Positions 12,673 to 36,611 of a stretch of 64,000 nucleotides of DNA are shown in pieces; position 1 is the first letter of the stretch; every line of letters begins with the position of its first letter. The stretch is from Eriocheir sinensis. Its lineage: Eukaryota > Arthropoda > Malacostraca > Decapoda > Varunidae. A program made the position numbers and the translations under genes. A model generated the notes under the pieces. The model was not told the origin of the DNA. It searched no databases and saw only the letters and a program-made list of their open reading frames with translations. Location of the stretch: the NCBI RefSeq assembly GCF_024679095.1, contig NC_066567.1, positions 9,578,117-9,642,116 of the forward strand, given 5' to 3'.

Positions 12673-13947
12673 CAACTTTTTCTCACTCTTTCCTATGTCA
12701 TAATGTAACTTTCTCTGGGCATTCTCTCTCTTCCCAGCTACTTATGCCTCTTAAATTAATACCAAAAAACCTGACTCATAAAAAAATCATTAATATCAAT
12801 CATGAAATACCTCTCAAAATCAACACTCATTACAAAACGACCAAGAAATTCACTATTTATGAAACTTTTCGAAACTGAACAACGCGAGAAATAAGACTCA
12901 AACATAAGCACAATATATTTCTTTCCAGTTCAGTGTAAGGAAGTGTAACGCATTCGCAACTTAAAACTAACTATAAAACTATCGGGATATAAAATCTAAA
13001 TATATATATAAAGAGGAGGATGGATAAAAAGATCACTAAATAGCTACATCGTCATATAATTATTGGGGTTATTATACGGATCGTCTATGCAACGTAAAAA
13101 CGGATACAAAACATAACGGCAAAATGTGGGCTAATCTTCATCTCCGCCACCGAACGTAAGAAGGACCGTCCACCTCTCACTCATAGCACGGGTTTAAGAA
13201 TGCATATAGTAAGCCGAGAGGAACCGTCAGTGTGCAACCTTCCCTAGTAAGCGACGCAGCAGACTTGGGGAAAATGGAAGGATTTAAGCGGTGACTGAAC
13301 AGGAAGGAATTAATAAGGGAAATGAAGGAAAGGGGTAATATCTAAAAGCTGTCTCCTAACTCTAGATTGAAGGTAAGTAAAGGAGAAGAGGGAGAACGCA
13401 AGGGAGTTATTTTAAGGGGGAACCGTAGACGAAAGAATTGATTGTCGAAAAGAAGAAATGAGTGATATGAAAAGGTGAGAAGGAGAGAATTTAAGTGTAT
13501 CAGCTGCCTCCTTAACAATAGAAAAAAGGAAATAAAATAAAAGAGGGAGAAAGGAAGGAAATCATTTTAAGCAAGAACCGAAGGAAATGAAAGAATTACG
13601 GAAAGAAAAAATGAAGAGTAATTTACGAAAAGATGAAAATGAAAGAATTGTAAACCTTTGAGCTGCCTCCTTTCCACTAATAAAAAAAAGCAGATAAATT
13701 AAAGAGATATAATGAAGAAATAATGAATTACATAAATGAATGATGAAAAGAAAAAAAGGAGAAAGACATTTAATGAAGTAGGAGAGGAAAGGAGGAGGGA
13801 AAAGAAGAGAAGGACGGAGGAAAGCGGAGGTAAAATGTGTGTGTAAGTTTCTATACAACAACGGAGACTAAAACAAATTTCCTTCAACCACAAAAAGGCA
13901 AGAACGTAAAGTTTTCAAGCCCTGTAATTAAGCCTGGAGCGACAGCC

Positions 13948-14009
<62 letters not shown>

Positions 14010-14080
14010 GAAATGCACATAGCTGTCTTTTCTCTTCAATCCAATTCCCTTTTTTTATATTTATTTACATATTTACACCA
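12591..14080. other. AT-rich DNA, diffuse array and (AC)n
   Basis: (CT)n lies at 12,632-12,665. 12,670-13,290 is largely unique AT-rich sequence. 13,300-13,830 holds about three copies of a roughly 165 bp purine-rich unit (gctgcctcc, gaaccgaaggaaatgaaagaatt). A perfect (AC)n run lies at 13,951-14,006. No gene is supported. Confidence 0.6.
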
Positions 14081-14584
14081 GCTGCGAGGGAGAATGGAAG
14101 AGATAGCCTGGCTGCCGCACTGCGATTGTGAGGAAGAGAACGAGCGTAGAAAAGAAAACGTAACATGCAAAGACCACTAGACCCGCCCCCTGCCTACCCC
14201 CGCCCCGCCCCGGAAGGCTGCCCCAACCATTCGCTCCAATACAAAGTGGTGAAAAGTGATTATAACGACCTAACCTGACCTCACCTGACCTGACCCCCAC
14301 TTACCTTGTCTCCGTTTCAGAGTTTGATTATGCCGTGAAACCGGGTCATCAAGGTAGTTTTCCTCGGTATGTACACACACACACACACACGCACACGGTC
14401 ACACGCACACACACACACACGTACACACAAAGTCCTCGGGAGTGCTTCAACGCAAGCTCGCACGCCTGACTTGTTTTTCTTGTTTTTCTTCTTCTTGTTG
14501 TTACTGCTGTTGATGCTGATGATGATGGTACTGTGGCTTCTCAACCTAATAGAAGAAAAATAAAGTAATAGTAATAGTAATGAT

Positions 14585-15345
14585 CCTTAAGTACTTACTA
14601 TCTATTAATTGCATGTATATATAACTTATCCGTATTCCCAGCTTTCCGAATTACCCTTTTTTTTATGCCTCAGAGTATATTAACCCATTATTATTATTAT
14701 TGTTACTATTATTATTATTATAACTACTACATAACTTATCCACTACCCTTTCAGTAACTATTTAGCATTATATGGTTCCTGCTCTCTGATAAACTACCTT
14801 CTAAATTCTTCCTTTTTTTATACCTGAGTAAACTAACCTATCATTATTATATACCATCATTATCACTAGTTATAATTATTATCACTACATAACTTCACCA
14901 TTAATATTTATGACAGTTTGACCCGACATTGTTCTTTCTTTCTAATGCACTACCTTCTGAATACTCTTTTATATCTGAGTAAACTAACCTATCTACAATC
15001 ATTATTACTAGTTATAATCATCATTACTAAATAACCTCACCATTATCATTTGTCACAGTTTGCCCCGACCTGGTCCTTGCTTTTTAATGTACTTCCTTCT
15101 GAATACTTTTTTATACCTCTGAATAAACTAACCTATCATTATTACTAGTTATTATCATCATTGCTAAATAACTTCACCAGTATCATTTGTCACAGTTTGC
15201 CCCGACCTGGTTCTTGCTTTTTAATGTACTGCACTTCCTTCTGAATACTTTTTTATACCTCTGAGTAAACTAACCAATCATTATTACTAGTTATTATCAT
15301 CACTGCTAAATAACTTCACCAGTATCATTTGTCACAGTTTGCCCT
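14585..15345. repeat. Tandem array, about 140 bp unit, abutting the RSPRY1 stop
   Basis: Five diverged copies carry attactagttat, ttgtcacagtttgccc, cttccttctgaata and gagtaaactaacc. The last copy ends about 36 bp from the RSPRY1 stop codon, so on the minus strand it probably forms most of the 3' UTR. A clear poly(A) signal was not identified. Confidence 0.8.
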
Positions 15346-15380
15346 GCCATGGCTCCCGCCCCCTTCGAGCCTACCTAAGG

Positions 15381-29102
<13,722 letters not shown>

Positions 29103-29345
29103 CACTGGCGGCCGCTGTGCATCGGACCGTCCCTCCCGCCGGGGATCTCAGGGCACCGGGTAAACAAAGTCTCTTAAGGGGCAACAAGTCTCTCCGTTTC
29201 CGTCGCTTCGCTTCCCCGGCGTCTGCCCGCTCATCATTGGGGGCAGCTGGGGGAGGGGTGTGTCCAGGGCAGGAAGAGTGTCACCCCTCGGCCACCCGCC
29301 AAGCCCTGTGGCCGCATCCCTGTCCAGCGCTCTAGGCTCGTCAGA
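29103..29345 (-). promoter_or_regulatory. Probable RSPRY1 5' UTR/proximal promoter
   Basis: About 240 bp of GC-rich sequence directly upstream of the RSPRY1 start, unlike the AT-rich surroundings. On the minus strand it contains a CCAAT word at 29240-29236. An in-frame TGA at 29150-29148 limits the coding start. A TATA box is not evident. Promoter assignment rests on position and composition only. Confidence 0.4.
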
Positions 29346-31555
29346 CTGTGGCCTCTTTTTAAGTTTTCTGTTTTTCTTTCTAGTTTAACACAGCGCCTGA
29401 CACACCTTGTTCATCTACACACTACACATGTTCTCTGTCCTTCATACTGCTGCCTTTCGTGTCACTTAGGCATAGTGGACAGTTAGTAATTTGGTCAACG
29501 TTTGTCTCATTTCCAGATTTCGTGTTTTGCTTCACTGTCCTGTTGGTGAAGTGTGAGATGCTTTAGAAATGCCGCAAACACTCGGTCTTTGAACACTACT
29601 AAGTCAGGTCTTCCTCTCTTTTTCTTCTTCTTCTCATTTAATGTCCTTATTTTAACACTGTCAGGTACTGTCGGTCAACGGAACACCAACACACTAATTT
29701 CTTCTAAACTAACAAAAATTTCAATGCATTAGTAAAACCAATCTTAACGAGCTAATATTATTGTGGCAATTAGAAAGAGGTAGACAGGCAGATGGAGATC
29801 AAGTAAGTAAGTAACCAAGGCAAGTTGGACCACTTCCTGAGACTTGTCTTGGTCTAATTCAGCTTTTCCATATGTTTTATATATAAAGAGGGACAGACAG
29901 ACCATGAAGCACGGTAAGAGAGACGCAACAGAAGCAACACTCCATGAGTCATCCACACAGGAAGGAAACACTGACGAAACAGGACTGGCTGGAGGAAACA
30001 GGTAAATAAGAGACGGGATGAAGGTTGTGCAAAGGAAGGAAAAGAAGATATTAGGAAGAAGCGGGTAGAGAGGAGATAGGAGAGAGGCGGAAGACGGTAG
30101 AGATGTTGATGATATTGTAGTGCCTGTGAGGAGATGGGATGATAGAGAGTGGGAGAGAGAGGAAGCTCAGCAGGCATATGGGAAGTAGGAAGTGGGAGGT
30201 TGAAAGTTAAGTGATGTGAAAGGTAAAAGGTAGTGGAGGTTGGGTGTAGGGATGTAGGAGATATGAACAACGGGAACTAAATGGTCGAGAGAAAGTAGTT
30301 ATGAAGAGGGGAGAATAAGAGAGAAGCAATGGGAGGGAGAGAGGAGGGAGAAACAGAATGAAGGGAAGGCAAGGGGATGAATAGGGATGAGTGTAAATGA
30401 TAAATATGGAGTCTAAAGAAATAAGTATGTGTAGTAATCTAGGATATGGAGGGAAAGACCAGTGGAAAGAGAAGGACAGAGATAAGGACAAGAGAAGTTC
30501 AGAGAGAAGTAGAGACAGACAGGTACACAGGTTAGGAAACAGGGGAGGAGGTCCCTAGGAGCAGAGCCCCTAGTGGATGAGTACACAGAAGAGGGGATGG
30601 AGGGAGAATGAAAAAGTATGTAAAGTAGAAAATTTGTAAAGGTAAAGATTGGAAAATTGAAAAGGAGAGAGTGCAAGAAAGGAGAGATGGGCAAAGAAAG
30701 AAAAGCGAGAGAGTGGAAAAAGTTAGAGGTGGAGAAAGGAGAAAAGAATGGTGGAAAGTGGAAAAATGGAGAAAGAAGAGGTGGAATAAGGAGTGAAGAG
30801 AAGGCAAGAAAGTCGGGCAATGGAAAGGCCAGAGGTCAATCAACGCTAAAATGGTACAGCAGGAACAGAAACCAGAATGGTACAGCACAGGGGAGGAGGG
30901 AGCAAACTAAACTTTAAAGCAAGAAACAGGAACCCTGGAGTGGGCAGCAGGAACGGAGGGACGGGAAAACAGGACTGCAAAACAGGAAGTAAGGGGGCAA
31001 ATGAAACAGTAAACTAGAGAATGGCAAGTGCTATGAGCATAGATAAGAGGGAGCAGGGGTGGGAGCAGGGATGGAGTAGTGATGAGGCAGGAGGAGGAGA
31101 GGAGAGAGGAGGGAGAGAGCAGAATCTGGGGTGGCAGTGGGGACCAGGGGTATAAAAAGGGAAGAAAAAAGAAGGAAAAGAAGAATGGTAAAGTTGTGAA
31201 AGTTGTTCTCGTAGTGGGAAAAAAAAGGGGGCACAAATGTAATATAAATGAATATAAGTTTTTTTATTTAGAGATTAGAAAATATATGTGAAAAAAAAAA
31301 GTGTGAATAAGAAGAGGGAACGAGAGGAGAGAGGGACCAAAGCGATACAAAGCGTTACAGGTCAAAAGAAGAAGAAGAAGAAGAAGGAGAGATTGTTGAG
31401 GAAAGGGCAGCATAATAGTTCTGAAACACTGACACGAGGGCAAGTGGTGACACGGGAAGGAAAGGAGATAAACAGGAGGACAATATGATGCTTCTTGGTA
31501 TAGAGATTGTTTGATTTTCTGGAAATCACAAAATGATTGACTTTTTCAATGGCTG
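29346..31555. other. GA-rich intergenic DNA without genes
   Basis: 29,346-29,760 is ordinary AT-rich sequence. 29,760-31,480 is strongly purine-rich on the plus strand (gggagaga, ggaaagg words) without a regular period. Ser/Phe/Leu/Pro frames on the minus strand follow this composition. No splice-compatible exon was recognised. Confidence 0.6.
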
Positions 31556-31790
31556 TGGTGCATCCACCACCCCTCTGCTCCCACCCGTCATAGTGGACCA
31601 CCCCCGCCGCCGCCCCGCCCCGCCCTGCCCCACGGATTTCCACCGGCCCGTACTGCATGTTAAGCAAATTTAAACTAACCCAACCTATCTTAACCTACCT
31701 GATAGGGGATTTGCCCCCTTGATCCCTTTAACAATGGGGGCTTTGCCTCCTTCCCTTCCCCTAATGGGAGGGCTTTGCCCCCATTGTGTT
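31556..31790 (-). repeat. Dispersed repeat, copy A
   Basis: On the minus strand it shares ggcaaagcccccatt, a taggtt-rich stretch, gtttaaatttgctt, catgcagt and gtggtccacta, in the same order, with 52,262-52,460 on the plus strand. It has no open frame. It could be a SINE or MITE-like family; no termini or target duplication were resolved. Confidence 0.65.
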
Positions 31791-31854
31791 TTCATGTTTT
31801 ACATCATTATATAAAAAAAATAATTTAATTTTCAGAAGAATCCACAATGTTAGT

Positions 31855-32300
31855 ATAAATGTTGCAAGAGGTGGCCGGCCCTGCAGCAGCACTGGCCGGG
31901 GAGTGGGATGACTTGAGGCAGGCGGCGAGAGGTGACACACGGGAAGGAAGAGAGACACACAGGGCGAGGGGCTGACGCAGAGGGAGGGACAGGACACATG
32001 ACGACGACAGGGCATGACGGAACGACCCAGGCACCACGCGGGGAGGAAAACAGGACAGAATAAGAGGAAAAGGGGCGAGGGGCTGAGCCACTTCCTCATT
32101 TTCCTGGCGGGTGACCTCCCTCCCCACGCCCGCCACGCCCGCACCCACACCCACCCACACCTGCCCTGCCTCGCCCCCTGTACCTGAGGACACACCTGCG
32201 GGCCCGGCACACCTGTAATGGCCACGACAGCCTCCGCCGCTCACCCTCGGACGTAAACACAAGTGACTGCTGCTCTAAGGCTGAGGGGCCGCGGGGCTAA
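31855..32300. other. GC-rich island-like patch
   Basis: About 450 bp rich in CpG words (gccggcc, gcggcgag, cgacgacag, gccgcgggg) in otherwise AT-rich DNA. Both long minus frames covering it are Pro/Ser/Arg-rich and unconvincing. It may be a promoter region or a non-coding first exon of a minus-strand gene; nothing confirms this. Confidence 0.4.
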
Positions 32301-33060
32301 TGTATTTCACGGACTATTGATACAACTACTATAAAAAAATACATCGTAGCCTTCAATATATATTCTAGGCTCTTTATTATTCCCTATGTCGGCTCCTCAT
32401 GGTACCAGGAAGGAATAATTAAAAGAGTAAGATACGCGGGGCTAATGTATTTCATGGACTATTGCTACAACTACTATAAAAAAATACATCGTAGCCTTCA
32501 ATATATATGCTAGGCTCTTTATTATTCCTTATGTTGGCTCCTCATGGCACCAGGAAAGAATAATTAAAAGAGTAAAATACGCGGGGCTAATGTATTTCAG
32601 GGGCTACAACTACTATAAAAAAATACATCATATCCTTCAGTATATATGCTAGGCTCTTTATTATTCCTTATGTCGGCTCCTCATGGCTCCAGGAAGGAAT
32701 AATTAAAAGAGTAAGATACGCGGGGCTAATGTATTTCAGGGGCTACAATTACTATAAAAAAATACATCGTAGTCTTTAATATATATGCTAGGCTTTTTAT
32801 TATTCCTTATGTCGGCTCCTCATGGTCCCAGGATCACCGAGGAAAGAAATAAAAAAGTAATTAAAATACGCGGGGCTATATAGTATTTCAGGGACTATAT
32901 AGGGCTACAACTACTATAAAAATACATCGTAGCCTTCAATATATATTCTAGACTGTTTATTATTCCTTAGGTCGGCTCCTCATGGCTCCAGGAAGGAATT
33001 AAAAAGTAAAATACGCGGAGCTAATGTATTTCAGGGGCTATATATAGTGCTCAAGGAAAT
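32285..33060. repeat. Tandem array, about 145 bp unit
   Basis: Five to six copies carry acgcggggctaatgtatttca, ctacaactactataaaaa, tacatcgtagcctt and ttattattcctta(t/g)gt(c/t)ggctc. Confidence 0.88.
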
Positions 33061-33110
33061 TATATATATCACTATAGCTACGGGAAATACAATAAATAAA
33101 TAAGGACAAT

Positions 33111-33290
33111 TTACAGTTTCACCCACCAACGATTTTCTTACGCGGTTCATGTTTTTCTGGTGATGATTGTATTGAAAAGAAGTATGGCTCGATAAGACAT
33201 TTGCGACGGAAATGAGGTACAAAATCAAGCAATTCACTACATTTATCACCAGAAAAACATGAACCACATAAGAAAACTGTAAAATGACCA
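33111..33290. mobile_element. Small inverted-repeat element
   Basis: Left arm at about 33,129-33,168 (gattttcttacgcggttcat, tttttctggtgat) pairs with the right arm at about 33,245-33,285 (atcaccagaaaaacatgaac, cacataagaaaa). Arms of roughly 36-40 bp are separated by about 75 bp. It is non-coding and MITE-like; target duplication not resolved. Confidence 0.55.
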
Positions 33291-33654
33291 TAAAGAACCA
33301 CTACAACATTATACATTTACTATAATAACTAAATACTGGCAGGCTATAAGAAATACTAACCATAGCTACCACCGTAAAACATAACATAAATAACATAACA
33401 TAAAATAAAATAAGCAAATATATAATTCCTTAACTCTTAACATGGACACCTATTTTCATATATTTCTGCATTAATACCTGTATCTTCACATATATCGCTT
33501 GAGGGGCAGGATATATATATAGCAAACACGTAATTGCCTCTGGTATTTCAAGGCATCATGTATTTATCCGTCTATTAACTTGCTCATACAAACATTATAG
33601 TCCATATTTACCTAAGATATGCGTCACTGGCAAGCCTTATCGTCCGTATTACCA

Positions 33655-34335
33655 TGACTACCTGGGCTCAAGCAAGGGGACAGGTATGGGACAGGTATGA
33701 GACAGGTGTGGGACAGATGTAGGGACAGGTGTGGGACAGGTGTAGGGACAGGTATAGTGACATGTGTGGGAGAGGTATAGTGACAGGTGTGGGACAGATG
33801 TAGGGACAGGTGTGGGACAGGTGTAGGGACAGATGTGGGACAGGTATGGGACAGATATGAGACAGGTGTGGGACAGGTGTAGGGACAGGTGTGGGACAGG
33901 TATGGGACAGATATGAGACAGGTGTGGGACAGGTGTAGGGACAGGTGTGGGACAGGTGTAGGGACAGGTATAGTGACAGATGTGGGACAGGTGTAGGGAC
34001 AGGTGTGAGACAGGTGTGGGAGAGGTATAGTGACAGGTGTAGGGACAGGTGTGGGGACAGGTGTAGGGACAGGTGTGGGACAGGTGTAGGGACAGATGTA
34101 GGACAGGTGTAGGGACAGGTGTGGGACAGGTATAGTGACAGGTGTGGGAGAGGTATAGTGACAGGTGTAGGGACAGGTGTAGTACAGGTGAGTGACAGGT
34201 GTAGGGACAGGTGTGGGACATGTGTAAGACAGGAGTAGGGACAGGTATAGTGACAGGTGTGGGGATAGGTGTGGGACAGGTGTAGAGACAAGTGTGGAGA
34301 CAGGTGTGGAACAGGTGTGAAGTGATCGGCCAGGT
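33655..34335. repeat. Minisatellite, ggtgtgggaca/ggtgtagggaca units
   Basis: About 55-60 units of 11-13 bp (gggacaggtgt, gggacaggtat, gagacaggtgt variants). Because unit lengths mix 11, 12 and 13, all three minus frames stay open, giving Thr/Pro/His/Ser/Leu frames up to 270 codons that are not genes. Confidence 0.9.
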
Positions 34336-34790
34336 GTGCTTCGTGTATGCATACTTAATTTAACCTCCATGAAAACAAGAATACTATACAAGCTTGATGC
34401 ATTTTTTCCATATTTTTTTGTTTTTCCGTCTGTCATTCCATTTACTTTTTTGCCTTTATCTCGGGTTTCGTTGCGTCTATCGTCATTTCATTTATTGAGG
34501 CTAAAACTACATTCTTTTGGCTATCTACTGGTACTTGAAACATCCTGGTAGGGTAGACCGTTCTCTTGTAATCTTTAAAAATCTACCGTCTTTTTTGGCT
34601 CATTCTTACATACTTTTTCAATTCTGTGTTTGTCATTGTACTTTTTTGCGTTTTTTCTAGGGTTTAAGACTCGTATAAGACATAGCTGTCGGCCACCTCA
34701 CTAGGCCTACTTGAAATGCCTCTCGTGGAAGTTCTTGGGCTTTTTCATGGACTGCTTTGTGATCCCAGTGATAGATTTACACAACTTTGA
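34336..34790. other. AT-rich DNA with a fragment of the dispersed repeat
   Basis: T-rich unique sequence to about 34,700, then a copy of the dispersed repeat core at about 34,705-34,790 (gcctctcgtggaagttcttg, catggactgctttgtgatcc). Confidence 0.6.
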
Positions 34791-35034
34791 GACTTTGATC
34801 GGGCTGAGAGTTCATTGTTCTGCGTGTCCCGGGGTTCGAATCCAGGTCAGCCCTATCAGATAACGAGGCGGCAGCACTGACAGCGTGATGATTTCTTTGT
34901 CCGGAGAGATAAAACGAGGACTCGATGATCATTGTTGCCAAGCTTGTCAGGGAGGCCACGGAATCACCTGTTCTTGTTCCTGTTAACCTTGTCTGTCTGT
35001 ATGAAGCATGTTTGATGGGTATGTGTGTGTTTGT

Positions 35035-35112
<78 letters not shown>

Positions 35113-35165
35113 GCCCCTCCCTTCTCCTTTGTTGTTTACTTGCAACAATAAACTATCAGTCAATC
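34791..35165 (+). mobile_element. tRNA-derived SINE-like element
   Basis: A canonical RNA polymerase III box B (GGTTCGAATCC) lies at 34833-34843, followed by a non-tRNA body and, after an internal (CT)n tract (about 35,037-35,109), a 3' end with caataaactatcagtcaatc. Box A is not convincing. This is read as a SINE because of the tRNA-like head and short tail repeats; the family is unknown. Confidence 0.5.
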
Positions 35166-35429
35166 AATCTCTCTCTCTCTCTCACACACACACATTAGGT
35201 AAATAAGTATAAAATAAAGAAACTAAGTAAGAATTAAGTAAACAAATCATCGAGAATAATGAATAACTAAATATATATAGAAGTCAATTTTATTTTTGCA
35301 GCAGAGGAGAAAGTGCAAGGGCGTAAACAAAGAGAAAACAACAATGAAAAAAAAAAAAGCCCGCTACTTACTGCTCCAACACAACTAACACAAGCCCTTC
35401 CAATATATAACTCTCAGACAATGGAAGTT

Positions 35430-36015
35430 TCTGATAAGCTCATAATACACAAATGAGCGTTTTCCACATCCATGGTGCAGAATCCTTGCCAAACGATCCC
35501 TATAGACTCATAAAGCTACTCCACGCCACACTTATCCGTTATGAGTGTGTGAGCCCGATTTGCTTGTGAATATGGTCCGTTCTTTTCCCTAAACCTCCTT
35601 AGCTACGATTCTGAAAGGCTGGGATGGTAGGCCTATGTTCAGTCGCTTCAAGCCTTCACATCCACTTTTTCCAATAGCCAAAAATGAGATCAACCGGGTT
35701 CTAATGAGTGTTTGTATAGGTTCTTGGTACAGAGGAATGGTCAAACTTCCACCAGGGTCATTAAACTACCACTGGAAATGCCCAAAACTCCAAGGAAACT
35801 CGTGTCGAATGTGTGTCCTTGTGCGCTGAACTGGAATATGGCTCGCTATCTCGTTCGCTCTTCTTCCAATGGACAAAAAAGGAGATCAACCGGGTTCTAA
35901 TAAGTGTTTGTATAGGTTCTTGGTACAAAGGAAGGGTTAAACTACCACCAGGGTCATTAAACTATAGTATACCACTGGAGACGCCCAACGCTCCCAGAAA
36001 ACACGTGTCGAATGT
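35430..36015. repeat. Two-copy duplication of a dispersed repeat
   Basis: The block aaaatgagatcaaccgggtt, ctaatgagtgtttgtatagg, gtcattaaactaccactgg and gtgtcgaatgtgtgtccttg occurs at about 35,680-35,830 and again at 35,875-36,030. It resembles the minus orientation of the repeat that forms the 67-bp array downstream. Confidence 0.7.
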
Positions 36016-36341
36016 GTGTCCTTGTGCTATGACTCGCTATATCTTACCTATCTTACTATCTTACCTGCATATCTTACCTCGTCCCAGCTCAGCTCACCTC
36101 AGGGCAGGCAGCAAGGCACAATGACGAAGGGTTAGGACGGAGTGATTTCGAGACATTAGGCAAAGAGCGTGAGTTCGAAGCCAGGAGTAAAGCAGCGAAA
36201 CGAACCCCATGAACTACTTACTGGATATGAATGTGAATCTTGTAGGAACTTAACCACTTACTGCACCATGAGTTAAGGAAGGAGTAAGTGAGTGTTGGTA
36301 TTTTATTGACTTACAAAAACATAAGGATAACAATGAATCTT

Positions 36342-36342
<1 letters not shown>

Positions 36343-36431
<89 letters not shown>

Positions 36432-36505
36432 GTGGATTGGTAGACAGACAGAATAGAAAGAAAGAAAAGGAAAGAAAGATAGAAAAAGAGAAAGTGTGAA
36501 AGAGA

Positions 36506-36562
<57 letters not shown>
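36343..36562. repeat. (AG)n and (GT)n microsatellites
   Basis: (AG)n at about 36,343-36,427 and (GT)n at about 36,508-36,560, immediately 3' (minus sense) of the last exon of the first DDT-like gene. Confidence 0.92.
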
Positions 36563-36611
36563 GACGAACGAGACACCGAACGAGTCCTGGCGAAGCTTCG
36601 GTCGTCACACC

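Noticed and set aside
33624..34436. 270-codon Thr/Pro/His/Ser/Leu frame on the minus strand, with two overlapping frames
   Set aside because: All three frames are open because the underlying 11-13 bp minisatellite lacks stop words; no non-repetitive coding sequence is attached.
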